A stretch of DNA of 64,000 nucleotides from Lysobacter enzymogenes (GCF_023617245.1 NZ_CP067396.1:4526001-4590000); one strand, 5' to 3'; numbered from the stretch's first letter, positions 48,708 to 58,656 are shown. Program-made: numbers and translations. The notes: generated by a model not told the origin, from the sequence alone.

Positions 48708-48944
48708 TCAGGCCTGGCCGGCCTCTTCCGGGGTCAGGGTCTTCAGCGCCAGGGCGTGGATCTCGCCGCCCATGCGCTCGCCCAGGGTCGCATAGACCAG
48801 GCGATGGCGGGCCAGCGGCAGCTTGCCGCGGAAGGCCTCGGCGACCACGGTGGCTTCGAAATGCACGCCGTCGTCGCCGCGCACCTGCGCTTGCGCGCCC
48901 GGCAGGCCTTGTTCGATCAGGGAGCGGATGGTGTCGGCGTTCAC
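48708..48944 (-). CDS. BolA family protein (IbaG-like)
   Basis: A 78-residue protein matching the short BolA/IbaG family: IRSLIEQGLPGAQAQVRGDD, then the conserved ARHRLVYATLGERMGGEIHALALKT with the His likely to ligand iron with a monothiol glutaredoxin. Family members assist Fe-S cluster trafficking and the acid response. In many gammaproteobacteria ibaG directly precedes murA, as here. Start is GTG 48944. Confidence 0.9.
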   Translation of the reverse strand: MNADTIRSLIEQGLPGAQAQVRGDDGVHFEATVVAEAFRGKLPLARHRLVYATLGERMGGEIHALALKTLTPEEAGQA

Positions 48945-49302
48945 GGCGGGACCTCTGGCGGGAGCTGGAATTGTCGGGAGCTGGAATTGTCAGGGGCTGG
49001 GCGGACGCCGCCCGGCCGGCGGGCCGCCGGCGACGCGTCGGGGGCGCAAGCCGGGCCCGGCCGCAGCCGCAGGCCGGCTGAATGTGGGGAGCCCGGCAAC
49101 CCGGGATGTGCCTGCGGAACCGGCGCGGGGCCGGCTAACCGCTTAGAATTGGCGGCTTAGCCTAGCGGAAAGCCCCCGCTACCGGAATGCCGGTGGCCGC
49201 AACGGCCGATTCCATCGACCGCGTCCGAGCGCGGACACGGTCGAGCGTTTCCGCCTTCGCCGCCGCCGTCCGCCCCCGACGTTCCCAGGATCGCCCCGCC
49301 CC
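48945..49302. promoter_or_regulatory. Divergent region before kdsD with a -10-like element
   Basis: 358 bp without a gene. Two near-identical GAATTGTC-containing repeats (GGAGCTGGAATTGTC at 48960-48974 and GGGAGCTGGAATTGTC nearby) lie close to the bolA start. TAGAAT at 49144-49149 resembles the -10 elements of this window but is 153 bp before kdsD. Confidence 0.35.
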
Positions 49303-50325
49303 ATGACCCAGCCCGCCCCCGCCCGCGACCCGCGCACCACGATCCCTGCCGGCTCCGAGGCCGGGCTGGCCGACAGCGGCCGGCGCGTGTTCGCGATCGA
49401 GGCCCAGGCGCTGGCCGCGGTGGCCGCGCGCATCGACGGCGACTTCACCGCCGCGTGCAAGCGCATCCTCGCCGCCAGCGGCCGGGTGGTCTGCACCGGC
49501 ATGGGCAAGTCCGGCCACATCGCGCGCAAGATCGCCGCGACCCTGGCCTCGACCGGCACCCCGGCCTTCTACGTCCACCCCGGCGAAGCCGGCCACGGCG
49601 ACCTGGGCATGATCACCGACGCCGACGTGGTCCTGGCCCTGTCCTACTCCGGCGAGAGCGACGAAGTGCTGATGCTGCTGCCGGTGCTCAAGCGCCAGGG
49701 CAACACGGTGATCGCGATGACCGGCCGGCCGCAGTCGACCCTGGCGCGCGAATCCGACGTGCACCTGGACGTCAGCGTGCCGGCCGAGGCCTGCCCGCTC
49801 GACCTGGCGCCGACCTCCAGCACCACCGCCTCGCTGGCGATGGGCGATGCGCTGGCGGTGGCGCTGCTGGAAGCGCGCGGCTTCACCGCCGACGACTTCG
49901 CCCGCTCGCACCCGGCCGGCGCGCTCGGCCGCCGCCTGCTGCTGCACATCACCGACATCATGCACGCCGGCGACGACGTGCCGCGGGTCGGCGCCGACGC
50001 CAGCGTCAGCCAGGCGCTGGTGGAGATGAGCCACAAGCGCCTGGGCATGACCGCGGTGGTCGACGACGACGGCCGCCTGATCGGCCTGTACACCGACGGC
50101 GACCTGCGCCGCACCCTCGACGACCGCGGCGTCGACCTGCGCTCGACCCGGATCGCCGAGGTCATGACCCGCGCGCCTAAGACCATCGGCGCCGACGCGC
50201 TCGCGGTCGAAGCCGCGCAGCTCATGGAAACGCACAAGATCAGCGGCCTGCTGGTCGTGGATACTGAACGCCGCGTGGTCGGGGCCTTGAACATTCACGA
50301 CCTGTTGCGAGCGCGGGTGGTTTAA
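49303..50325 (+). CDS. kdsD: D-arabinose-5-phosphate isomerase
   Basis: A 340-residue KpsF/GutQ-family protein. The SIS domain comes first (TGMGKSGHIARKIAATLAST, SYSGESDEVLMLLP, DLAPTSSTTASLAMGDALA), followed by a CBS pair (ITDIMHAGDDVPRVG and EVMTRAPKTIGADA). It makes arabinose 5-phosphate from ribulose 5-phosphate, the first step toward Kdo for lipid A/LPS. Its place before kdsC-lptCAB is the conserved LPS context. Confidence 0.95.
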   Translation: MTQPAPARDPRTTIPAGSEAGLADSGRRVFAIEAQALAAVAARIDGDFTAACKRILAASGRVVCTGMGKSGHIARKIAATLASTGTPAFYVHPGEAGHGDLGMITDADVVLALSYSGESDEVLMLLPVLKRQGNTVIAMTGRPQSTLARESDVHLDVSVPAEACPLDLAPTSSTTASLAMGDALAVALLEARGFTADDFARSHPAGALGRRLLLHITDIMHAGDDVPRVGADASVSQALVEMSHKRLGMTAVVDDDGRLIGLYTDGDLRRTLDDRGVDLRSTRIAEVMTRAPKTIGADALAVEAAQLMETHKISGLLVVDTERRVVGALNIHDLLRARVV

Positions 50326-50341
50326 GGCCAGGAGATAGCGG

Positions 50342-50474
50342 AGAGGAGCGAGGAGTGAGCGGGTTCGATCGCTGCCGTCGATTCCTCGCTTCCGCCAAGA
50401 CCTTCGACTCCACGACCGCCTCGCCACCCGCATCCCTCTCACTCCTCACTCCTCTTCGCTCACTCCTCGCTCCA
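50342..50474. repeat. Inverted GCGAGGAGTGAGCG repeats before kdsC
   Basis: GGAGCGAGGAGTGAGCG near 50345 and its complement CGCTCACTCCTCGCTCC near 50457-50473 flank the kdsD-kdsC spacer; same family as the 39-bp inverted repeat before purM. The right arm abuts the kdsC ATG. Confidence 0.7.
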
Positions 50475-51022
50475 TGCCCTACAGCCATCTCAACGACTAC
50501 CCCGCCGACATCCGCGAGCGCGCCGCGCGCATCCGCCTGGCCTGCTTCGACGTCGACGGCACGCTGACCGACGGGCGGCTGACCTACGACGAGGGCGGGC
50601 GCGAGTACAAGAGCTTCCACGTCCAGGACGGCCAGGGCCTGGCGCTGCTGCGCAAGCACGGCATCGCGGTGCATTTCGTCACCGCGCGCGGCGGCGCGAT
50701 CGCCGCGCACCGCGCCGCCGAGCTGGGCGCGAGTTCGCACGGCGACATCAAGGACAAGCTGGTGTGCGTCAAGCGGATCGCCGAAAGCCTGTCGCTGACG
50801 CTGGAACAGGTCTGCTTCATGGGCGACGACCTCGCCGACCTGCGCATCCTGCCGCACGTCGGCCTGGCGGTGGCGCCGGCCAACGCGCACCCGTGGGTGC
50901 GCGAGCGCGTGCACTGGCGCACCCACACGCGCGGCGGCGAAGGCGCGGCGCGCGAACTGTGCGATCTGCTGCTGGGCGCGCAGGGCCACGCCGACGCGAT
51001 CCTCGCCGGAGCCCTGGGATGA
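50474..51022 (+). CDS. kdsC: 3-deoxy-D-manno-octulosonate-8-phosphate phosphatase
   Basis: A 182-residue HAD phosphatase: nucleophile motif CFDVDGTLTDG (about residues 24-34), the VTARGGAIAAHRAAELGA segment, and motif III GDDLADLRILPHVGLAVAPANA. It releases Kdo from Kdo-8-phosphate; tetrameric, capless subclass. Its stop overlaps the lptC ATG (ATGA). The start ATG lies right against the upstream repeat, with no obvious Shine-Dalgarno. Confidence 0.95.
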   Translation: MPYSHLNDYPADIRERAARIRLACFDVDGTLTDGRLTYDEGGREYKSFHVQDGQGLALLRKHGIAVHFVTARGGAIAAHRAAELGASSHGDIKDKLVCVKRIAESLSLTLEQVCFMGDDLADLRILPHVGLAVAPANAHPWVRERVHWRTHTRGGEGAARELCDLLLGAQGHADAILAGALG

Positions 51023-51585
51023 ACTGGCGCCTGCTTTCGACCCTGGTCCTGCTCGCCGCCGCCGCGCTCACCGGCTGGGCGTGGTGGTCGCAGCGCGACA
51101 AGCCCGCCGCGGCCAAGGCGGCATCGCGCCCGGATTACGTGCTGACCGACTTCGACGTGGTCGTGCTCAACAAGGAAGGCCGCGAATCCTTCACCCTGCG
51201 CGCGCCGAAGCTGACCCGCGATCCCAGCGACAAGACCATGGACATCGCCACCCCGCTGTTCCTGATCCCGGCCAAGCCCGGCAGCAACGGCGGCCCGTGG
51301 GAAGTGCGCTCGCAGCGCGGCTGGGTCAACGCCGAGGGCGACGAAGTGCGCCTGCGCGGGCAGGTCAAGGCCGACAGCACCAACGCCGCCGGCAAGCCGA
51401 TCAACATCGCGACCGAGGAACTGAACGTCTTCCCGGACGCCAACAAGGCGACCTCGGACGTCGCGGTCAACATGACCCAGCCGGGCACTATACTGACCGG
51501 TCTGGGTCTGGACGCCGACCTCGAAACCAAGAACATCATCCTCAAATCCAACGTCAAGGCGCGCTATGAAGCGAAAGCCCGCTAA
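51019..51585 (+). CDS. lptC: LPS export protein LptC
   Basis: A 188-residue protein with an N-terminal membrane anchor (LLSTLVLLAAAALTGWAWW) and a periplasmic beta-jellyroll domain, containing PDYVLTDFDVVVLNKEG and VNMTQPGTILTGLGLDADL. LptC joins the LptB2FG transporter to the LptA bridge. It overlaps kdsC by 4 bp and lptA by 20 bp. Confidence 0.93.
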   Translation: MNWRLLSTLVLLAAAALTGWAWWSQRDKPAAAKAASRPDYVLTDFDVVVLNKEGRESFTLRAPKLTRDPSDKTMDIATPLFLIPAKPGSNGGPWEVRSQRGWVNAEGDEVRLRGQVKADSTNAAGKPINIATEELNVFPDANKATSDVAVNMTQPGTILTGLGLDADLETKNIILKSNVKARYEAKAR

Positions 51586-52158
51586 CCTGCCGGCCCTGTG
51601 CCTGGCCGCCCTGTTGCTGGTGCCGGCCGCGAGCGCGTACGCGCGCTCCTCCGACCGCAACCAGCCGATGAACGTGGACGCCGACCGCAGCGACTGCTCG
51701 GTCGCCAGCGACACCGGCCCCTGCGTGCTCACCGGCAACGTGGTGATCGTGCAAGGCACGCTGCAGATCAAGTCCGCCAAGGCCGACATCAAGCGCGCCA
51801 ACGGCGACATCAGCTACGTCACCCTGACCGGCTCGCAGGTCACCTTGAAGCAGGAGCTCGACGACGGCTCGCCGTTCAACGGCCGCGCCAACAAGGTCGA
51901 CTACGACATGCCCAAGGACATCGTGATCCTCACCGGCAACGCCTTCGTCGACAAGGCCGGCGACACGATCAAGAGCGAGCGCATCGTCTACAACATGAAG
52001 ACCGGCCAGGTCGAGAGCGGCGGCACCGGCAGCCGCGTGTCGATGCAGCTGCAGCCCAAGAACAAGGACGCCTCGGCTTCGCCGGCGTCCAAGCCCGCGC
52101 CCGCACCGGCCAAGCCGGCGCCGGCCAAGCCCGCCCCGGCCAAGAAGGGAGGCGGCTG

Positions 52159-52159
<1 letters not shown>
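51566..52159 (+). CDS. lptA: Periplasmic LPS transport protein LptA
   Basis: A 197-residue protein. It has a signal peptide (LPALCLAALLLVPAASAYA), then the LptA/OstA jellyroll (QPMNVDADRSDCSVASDTG, CVLTGNVVIVQGTLQIKSAK). A C-terminal Ala-Pro-Lys repeat tail (PAPAKPAPAKPAPAK) lies beyond the fold and is unusual compared with E. coli. It carries LPS across the periplasm between LptC and LptD. The stop overlaps lptB by one base (TGATG). Confidence 0.93.
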
Positions 52160-52878
<719 letters not shown>

Positions 52879-52978
52879 CCTCTGCGGTTGCCGGGCGTGA
52901 GGCGACGCCCGCGATGCGCGACCCGGCTGCCTGCGCCGTGCGGGCGGCCGTCCCAACCGGTCGCGTCATCCATCGAAC

Positions 52979-54427
52979 ATGAAGCCCCGCCTCCAAGCCT
53001 CCCTCGGACAACAGTTGGTGATGACGCCGCAATTGCGGCAGGCGATCCGCCTGCTGCAACTGTCGGCGGTCGAGCTGGAAGCCGAATTGGCGAGCGCGGT
53101 GGAAAGCAATCCGCTGCTGGACTGGACCGAGCCGGCCGCGCCCGAGCCCGGCGAGCCGGTCCACGCGTCGACCGTCACATCCTCTTCCAGCACCGAGGAC
53201 AGCACCGGCGGCGAAGGCCCCGGGCCTGAATCCACGCCCGAGCCGGAATGGACCATGGACGACGGCGAGACCTGGTACGAGCGGGTCGGCCCGTCCGACC
53301 ACGACGACGACTCGTCCGCGGCCGAGCAGGTCGCCGACGCCGAGACCCTGCTCGACCACCTGCTGTGGCAGTTGCACCTGAGCCCGCTGTCGCCGCGCGA
53401 CCGCAGCATCGGCGTGGCGATCATCGAAGCCATCGACGACGACGGCTACCTGCGCGAGCCGCTGCAGGCCATCGCCGATTCGCTGGCGCCGGAGCTGAGC
53501 GTCGGCGAGGACGAGGTCATGACCGTGCTGCACCAGGTGCAGCGCTTCGATCCGGTCGGCACCGGCGCGCGCTCGCTGGCCGAATGCCTGGGCCTGCAGT
53601 TGGGCACGCTGTCCGACGACACCCCCGGCAAGGCGCTGGCGCAGCAGATCGCCTCCGGCCCGCTGGAACGGCTGCCGCGCGTCGGCGTGGCGGGCCTGGC
53701 CGCCGAACTCAAGCTCGACCCGGCCCAGGTCGAGACCGCGGTGCAGTTGCTGCGCTCGCTCGATCCGCGCCCCGGCGCGCAGATGGGCGCGATCTCCACC
53801 GACACCTATGTCACCCCGGACGTGGTGATCTGGCGCCAGCACGGCCTGTGGCGGGTCGCCCTGTCGGAGGCGATGCGTCCGCGCATCAGCATCCATCGCG
53901 GCTACGAAGGCATGATCCGCCACGCCAGCGCCGCCGACGCCAGCTACCTGCGCGGCCACCTGCAGGAAGCGCGCTGGCTGCTCAAGAGCCTGGAAGCGCG
54001 CGGCGATACCTTGCTCAAGGTCGCCCGCTGCCTGCTCAAGCAACAGGCCGCGTTCCTGGAATTCGGCGACAGCGCGCTGCGGCCGCTGACCCTGCGCGAG
54101 GTCGCCAACGAAATCGGCCTGCACGAATCCACCGTCTCGCGCGCGATCGCGCGCAAGTACGCGCGCACCCCGCGCGGCACCGTGCCGCTGCGCGCGTTCT
54201 TCGCCTCCGGCATCGACACCGGCGCCGGCGGCGAGGCCTCCAGCACCGCGATCCAGGCCATGATCCGGCGCCTGATCGAGGCCGAGAACCCGCGCAAGCC
54301 GCTGTCCGACGCGCGCCTGGCCGAGACCCTCAAGGCCACCGGCGTGCCGGTGGCGCGGCGCACCGTGGCCAAGTACCGCGAGGCGATGAGCATCCCGTCG
54401 TCGCAGGACCGCGTGCGCATGGGCTGA
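52979..54427 (+). CDS. rpoN: RNA polymerase sigma-54 factor
   Basis: A 482-residue sigma-54. Region I is LGQQLVMTPQLRQAIRLLQL at the N-terminus; an acidic, low-complexity region II follows (about 45-120); the core-binding and HTH regions come next (LREVANEIGLHESTVSRAI), and the RpoN box ARRTVAKYREAM sits near the C-terminus. It directs enhancer-dependent transcription. The downstream hpf-ptsN-hprK-rapZ genes form the standard rpoN neighbourhood. Confidence 0.97.
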   Translation: MKPRLQASLGQQLVMTPQLRQAIRLLQLSAVELEAELASAVESNPLLDWTEPAAPEPGEPVHASTVTSSSSTEDSTGGEGPGPESTPEPEWTMDDGETWYERVGPSDHDDDSSAAEQVADAETLLDHLLWQLHLSPLSPRDRSIGVAIIEAIDDDGYLREPLQAIADSLAPELSVGEDEVMTVLHQVQRFDPVGTGARSLAECLGLQLGTLSDDTPGKALAQQIASGPLERLPRVGVAGLAAELKLDPAQVETAVQLLRSLDPRPGAQMGAISTDTYVTPDVVIWRQHGLWRVALSEAMRPRISIHRGYEGMIRHASAADASYLRGHLQEARWLLKSLEARGDTLLKVARCLLKQQAAFLEFGDSALRPLTLREVANEIGLHESTVSRAIARKYARTPRGTVPLRAFFASGIDTGAGGEASSTAIQAMIRRLIEAENPRKPLSDARLAETLKATGVPVARRTVAKYREAMSIPSSQDRVRMG

Positions 54428-54751
54428 GCGGCGCCGTCGCGGCCCGTTCCGAAGCTTCTCAGCACCCGCCGCGACCGGGCCGCGGCTTATGCCGATTGCG
54501 CCCATTGTCATTGCAAAAACTTTACGACGGCGAAAAAACCCCGCCCGATCAAGGCCTTCGCGCGCGCCTAAGACCAAAGCACGAGGCCGGCCCCTTGCGC
54601 CCGCGTCCCATCGTGCGATGCTGGACTCCCTGGTCACGGCCAGGGCGTCACCCGGTTCCGTTTCGGTCCGGATGGGCCGGACGGAACTCCGACGTTCAGG
54701 TTGGAACGCTCTGAAGTTCTGCATTCATCCGCGACGTGAAGGAGGTCCCCG
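54428..54751. promoter_or_regulatory. rpoN-hpf intergenic region
   Basis: 324 bp without a gene. An AT-rich stretch at about 54498-54540 (TTGTCATTGCAAAAACTTTA) is the likeliest promoter region for hpf. No GG-N10-GC sigma-54 signature was convincing. GGAGGT lies about 10 nt before the hpf ATG. Confidence 0.4.
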
Positions 54752-55087
54752 ATGCGTATCGAAACCCACGGCCAGCAGATCGAAGTCACGCCCGCCCTGC
54801 GCGACTACGTGGAATCCAAGCTGGCCCGTCTGCAACGCCACTACGACCAGCCTTTCGACGTCCGCACCCAGCTCAGTCTCGACAAGCCCGACCACCGCGC
54901 CGAAGCTACCCTCAATCTCGCCGGCCGCACCCTGCATTGCGACGCCGCGGCAGTAGACATGTATGCCGCCATCGACCTGCTCGCCGACAAGCTCGACCGC
55001 CTGCTGATGAAGCACAAGAGCAAGCTGGTCGACCACCATCGCGGCGAAAGCCTCGCCCGCAATGGCGAAATCGGCGAAATCGGCTGA
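54752..55087 (+). CDS. hpf: Ribosome hibernation promoting factor (short HPF)
   Basis: A 111-residue protein of the short HPF/RaiA family: RIETHGQQIEVTPALRDYVE at the N-terminus, then FDVRTQLSLDKPDHRAEATL and AAVDMYAAIDLLADKLDRLL. It binds the 30S decoding centre and promotes inactive 100S ribosomes in stationary phase. No C-terminal long-form domain. The tail repeats GEIGEIG. Confidence 0.94.
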   Translation: MRIETHGQQIEVTPALRDYVESKLARLQRHYDQPFDVRTQLSLDKPDHRAEATLNLAGRTLHCDAAAVDMYAAIDLLADKLDRLLMKHKSKLVDHHRGESLARNGEIGEIG

Positions 55088-55141
55088 GTTCAGGCGTAAA
55101 CTCCGCGCCAGCCAAGCAACGCAAGCCACACCCAAGCCGTC

Positions 55142-55606
55142 ATGCCGCTTTACGACCTGTTGAGCGCGGAGCGCGTTGCGATCCTCGGAAGCCCCGGCGA
55201 TCGCAACGCGGTGCTCGAAACCGCCGCCCGCCTGCTGTCCGGCGGCGACCCGCGCACCGCGGCCGCGCTGGACCTGGGCCTGCGCGAGCGCGAGCGCCTG
55301 GCCAGCACCGCCATCGGCCACGGCGTGGCCATTCCCCACGGCCGCACGCCGCTGCTGGAAACCAGTTGCGGCGCGTTCCTGCGCCTGGCCCAGCCGGTCG
55401 ACTTCGGCGCCGCCGACGGCGAGCCGGTGGATCTGGTCCTGGCCATGGCCGTGCCCGAGCACCACGTGCAGCAGCACCTGCAACTGCTGGCCGAACTGGC
55501 CGAGCGTTTCGCCGATCCGGACTTCCGCGACTGCCTGCGCAGCGCGCCGGATGCGGCCGAACTGAGCCATCGCCTGCTCGACTGCTGTCGCCGCAGCGCG
55601 GCGTGA
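55142..55606 (+). CDS. ptsN: PTS-Ntr EIIA protein
   Basis: A 154-residue EIIA-Ntr with the phospho-accepting His in GHGVAIPHGR (residue 66). In the nitrogen PTS it receives phosphate from HPr-like proteins and regulates K+ uptake, sensor kinases and other targets by protein contact. The EI and HPr genes are encoded 4.4-5 kb downstream. It follows hpf by 54 bp. Confidence 0.94.
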   Translation: MPLYDLLSAERVAILGSPGDRNAVLETAARLLSGGDPRTAAALDLGLRERERLASTAIGHGVAIPHGRTPLLETSCGAFLRLAQPVDFGAADGEPVDLVLAMAVPEHHVQQHLQLLAELAERFADPDFRDCLRSAPDAAELSHRLLDCCRRSAA

Positions 55607-55608
55607 AG

Positions 55609-55735
55609 CCGGGACCGGGGACCGGGAACCCGGGACCCGGGACCGGGAAAAAGCCTTATGTCGTCGGTACGCTGCGCGCATTCCCGGCCTCGTATCCCGG
55701 TCCCCGGTCCCGGGTCCCCGGTCCCGGCCCCCGCA
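55609..55735. repeat. GGGACC(GG)-rich inverted repeat between ptsN and hprK
   Basis: A left arm of repeated CCGGGACC units (55609-55648) and a right arm of CCCGGTCC units (55695-55735) could pair into a long GC hairpin. It resembles the repeated GGGATTCG runs at the 5' end of cysNC in being short-unit, strand-symmetric and intergenic. Confidence 0.75.
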
Positions 55736-55758
55736 GCTCAATCACGTAAACTCCCCCC

Positions 55759-56709
55759 ATGAGCAAAAGCATCCGCGCAGGCGAACTGTTCGAACAGCAG
55801 CGCGAGAAGCTGGCGCTGCGCTGGATCGCGGGCCAGCGCGGCGACGGCCGCCTGGTCGAGGCGGTCAACACGGTCGCGCGCCGGCCGTCGCTGGCCGGCT
55901 ATCTCAATGCGATCTATCCCAACAAGGTGCAGATCCTCGGCACCGAGGAGCTGACCTGGCTCGACGGCCTGGACTCGCGCCTGCGCTGGGAAACCATCGA
56001 GAAGATCATCCAGTACCGGCCGCTGGCGCTGGTCATCAGCAAGGACCAGCCCTGCCCCGAGGACCTGCGCATCGCCGCGGAGGAAAGCGACACTCCGTTG
56101 TGGGCGTCGCCGCGGCGCGGGCATGAACTGCTCAATCACCTGCAATACCACCTCGCCCGCGCGCTGGCGCCGCAGATCACCCTGCACGGGGTGTTCATGG
56201 AGATCTACTCGATCGGCGTGCTGATCACCGGCGAATCCGGATCGGGCAAGAGCGAACTGGCGCTGGAGCTGGTCACGCGCGGGCATCGGCTGGTCGCCGA
56301 CGATGCGCCCGAATTCACCCAGATCGCTCCCGACGTGCTCGACGGCACCTGCCCTGACATGCTGCAGGACCTGCTGGAAGTGCGCGGCCTGGGCGTGCTC
56401 AACATCCGCCAGATGTTCGGCGACACCGCGGTCAAGAACAACAAGTACCTGCGCCTGATCGTGCACCTGACCAAGCCGATGAGCGAACCCAAGGCCACCG
56501 GCATCGAGCGCCTGACCGGCGACACCAGCCTGCGCCGGGTGCTCGACCTCGACGTGCCGATGATCACCCTGCCGGTCATGCCGGGCCGCAACCTCGCGGT
56601 GCTGACCGAAGCGGCCACGCGCCTGCACAGCCTGCGCATGAAGGGCCTCGACCCCGCCGCGGCGTTCATCGCCCGGCACAGCAACTTTCTGGAGCGCGGA
56701 GAATCGTGA
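55759..56709 (+). CDS. hprK: HPr kinase/phosphorylase
   Basis: A 316-residue HprK. The Walker A loop is ITGESGSGKSELALEL (about residues 156-171), preceded by the HGVFMEIYSIGVL segment. The conserved LEVRGLGVLNIRQMFG and a basic C-terminal stretch complete the kinase domain. It phosphorylates and dephosphorylates Ser46 of HPr, linking metabolic state to the PTS. The stop overlaps rapZ by 4 bp. A TAAACT element precedes the ATG by 15 bp. Confidence 0.95.
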   Translation: MSKSIRAGELFEQQREKLALRWIAGQRGDGRLVEAVNTVARRPSLAGYLNAIYPNKVQILGTEELTWLDGLDSRLRWETIEKIIQYRPLALVISKDQPCPEDLRIAAEESDTPLWASPRRGHELLNHLQYHLARALAPQITLHGVFMEIYSIGVLITGESGSGKSELALELVTRGHRLVADDAPEFTQIAPDVLDGTCPDMLQDLLEVRGLGVLNIRQMFGDTAVKNNKYLRLIVHLTKPMSEPKATGIERLTGDTSLRRVLDLDVPMITLPVMPGRNLAVLTEAATRLHSLRMKGLDPAAAFIARHSNFLERGES

Positions 56710-57626
56710 GCGGCGTCGAGTCCAGCCCGGCCGGGGCCCAGCACGCGGCCGAGGCCAGCGGTTTCACCCTGGTGATCGTCAGCGGCATGTCCGGCTCGGG
56801 CAAGTCGGTGGCGCTGAACACCTTCGAAGACCTGGGTTTCTACTGCGTCGACAACCTGCCGGCCGAGTTGCTGCCGCAGTTCGTGCAGAACGTGATCAAG
56901 GCCGAGGACGGCATGCCGACCAAGCTCGCGGTCGGCATCGACGTGCGCAACCGCCACAGCGACCTGGCCAACATCCCCGAGTGGCTGTCGGCGGTCGGCG
57001 CGCTCGGCGCCGATCCGCGCCTGGTGTTCTTCGAATCCAGCGACGCGGTGCTGCTCAAGCGCTACGCCGACACCCGCCGGCGCCATCCGCTGAGCCAGTT
57101 CGGGCTGGCCCTGGCCGATGCGATCTCGCTGGAGCGGCAGGTGCTCAAGCCGCTGCGCCAGATCGCCGACGCCATCGTCGACACCAGCGAATTCAACATC
57201 CACCAGCTGCGCCGCCACGTCATCACCGAATTCGGTCTGGGCGTGGAAGCGGGCATGTCGCTGCTGTTCGAATCCTTCGCCTACCGCCGCGGCGTGCCGG
57301 CCGACGCCGACTTCGTGTTCGACGCGCGCGCGCTGCCGAACCCGCACTGGAACCCGGCGCTGCGGCCGCTGTCCGGACGCGACGCCGGCGTGCGCGACTA
57401 TCTGGAGACCCAGGCCGACGTGCAGTTGTATGTCGAGCAGGTCGGCCAGTTCCTCGACACCTGGCTGCCGCGCTTGCAAGGCGACAGCACCCGCAGCTAC
57501 GCCACCATCGCCTTCGGCTGCACCGGCGGCCGCCACCGCTCGGTGTACCTGGCCGAGCGCATGGCCGAACACGCGCGGCTGCGCGGCTGGAACGAAGTGG
57601 CGGTGCATCACCGCGAACTGGACTGA
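56706..57626 (+). CDS. rapZ: RNase adapter protein RapZ
   Basis: A 306-residue P-loop protein: Walker A VSGMSGSGKSVALNTFEDLG (from about residue 25), then FYCVDNLPAELLPQF and a C-terminal half with FGCTGGRHRSVYLAE. In E. coli RapZ binds glucosamine-6-phosphate and guides RNase E to GlmZ; in Xanthomonadaceae the RNA target is not known. Family ORF boundaries match. It is coupled to hprK by a 4-bp overlap. Confidence 0.94.
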   Translation: MSGVESSPAGAQHAAEASGFTLVIVSGMSGSGKSVALNTFEDLGFYCVDNLPAELLPQFVQNVIKAEDGMPTKLAVGIDVRNRHSDLANIPEWLSAVGALGADPRLVFFESSDAVLLKRYADTRRRHPLSQFGLALADAISLERQVLKPLRQIADAIVDTSEFNIHQLRRHVITEFGLGVEAGMSLLFESFAYRRGVPADADFVFDARALPNPHWNPALRPLSGRDAGVRDYLETQADVQLYVEQVGQFLDTWLPRLQGDSTRSYATIAFGCTGGRHRSVYLAERMAEHARLRGWNEVAVHHRELD

Positions 57627-57642
57627 ACGCGGGCGAGTCGCT

Positions 57643-58083
57643 GCTTTCGTCGTAGGCGCATTGGCGCGGTCGCGACTTGCGTCGCTCCTACAGTCGCTCC
57701 GCCAAGCTGCGTGCCTCCCTGTAGGAGCGGCGCGAGCCGCGACCGCGAATCCGCAGCTGCGACGCCGCTTTCGACGTAGGCGCGTTGCCGCGGTCGCGAC
57801 TTGCGTCGCTCCTACAGGCGCTTCGCCGAGCTGCGTTCCGCCCTGTAGGAGCGGCGCGAGCCGCGACCGCGAATCCGCAATTGCGACGCCGCTTTCGACG
57901 TAGGTCCGTTGCCGCGGTCGCGACTTGCGTCGCTCCTACAGGCGCTTCGCCTAGCTGCGTTCCTCCCTGTAGGAGCGACGCGAGCCGCGACCGCGAATCC
58001 GCAATTGCGACGCCGCTTTCGACGTAGGCCCGTTGCCGCGGTCGCGACTTGCGTCGCTCCTACAGTCGCTTCGCCAAGCTGCC
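57643..58083. repeat. 124-bp tandem array of inverted REP-like units (about 3.5 copies)
   Basis: Full units start at 57643, 57767 and 57891, with a partial fourth from 58015. Each unit contains one REP-like palindrome in each orientation (GCGGTCGCGACTTGCGTCGC then TCCTACAG, and CTGTAGGAGCGGCGCGAGCC then GCGACCGCG), so every unit is a REPIN. Copies differ by a few point changes. It lies between rapZ and the EF-hand gene; the remainder of 57627-58257 holds no gene. Confidence 0.9.
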
Positions 58084-58257
58084 CTTCGCCGCGAATGAAT
58101 CGCCACCGACCGGCGCACGGCGAAAACGCCTGAAAATTACGAAATTTTCCCATCTCTGTGCCGCTGCGCTTGCGCGCGGCGCCCTAATGTCGGACGCACG
58201 CCGGAGCTGCGCACCGCGCATTCGATGCGCCGGCGTCCCCTCACACGGAGCCGCGAC

Positions 58258-58656
58258 ATGTCCCCCATGATCCGCACGCTCGCATCGCGCCGGTGTTCCA
58301 CGCTGGCGCTGACCTTGGCCGTCGCGCTCGCGCTGCCGGCCGCCTTCGCCCAAAGCCAGACCCCGCCGCGCGCGGCCGACCACGGCGACCACACCGCGCC
58401 GATGCAGCGCACCGAGCCGCCGGTCAACGACGTCAGCGGCGCCGACGCGCGCACGCCGCCTCCGCCCAGCGACGCCATCGGTCCGGCCGCGTTCACCGAA
58501 CTCGACGCCAACGGCGACCAGAAGATCAGCCGCGACGAAGCCGCGATGGACGCGCGCCTGGCCGCCAACTTCTCCGTCCACGACCTCGACCGCGACGGGT
58601 ATCTGTCGCTGTCGGAATACCAGGCCGGCCAGAACAAGGGCAGCGGCGACCGCTGA
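58258..58656 (+). CDS. Exported EF-hand protein
   Basis: A 132-residue protein with a signal peptide (LALTLAVALALPAAFAQS) and a Pro/Asp-rich linker. Two EF-hand calcium loops follow: DANGDQKISRDEA (about residues 82-94) and DLDRDGYLSLSEY (about 110-122). It probably binds Ca2+ in the periplasm or outside. Similar EF-hand proteins are frequent in Lysobacter/Xanthomonas; function unknown. The start is ATG 58258 just before the signal peptide; an in-frame ATG at 58225 is less likely. Confidence 0.85.
   Translation: MSPMIRTLASRRCSTLALTLAVALALPAAFAQSQTPPRAADHGDHTAPMQRTEPPVNDVSGADARTPPPPSDAIGPAAFTELDANGDQKISRDEAAMDARLAANFSVHDLDRDGYLSLSEYQAGQNKGSGDR

Noticed and set aside
54428..54751. Sigma-54 promoter before hpf
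   Set aside because: No GG and GC dinucleotides at -24/-12 spacing in a convincing TGGCAC-N5-TTGC context.
57643..58083. CRISPR array
   Set aside because: The repeat period is 124 bp, whole units are nearly identical with no unique spacers, each unit contains an inverted REP pair, and no cas genes are near.
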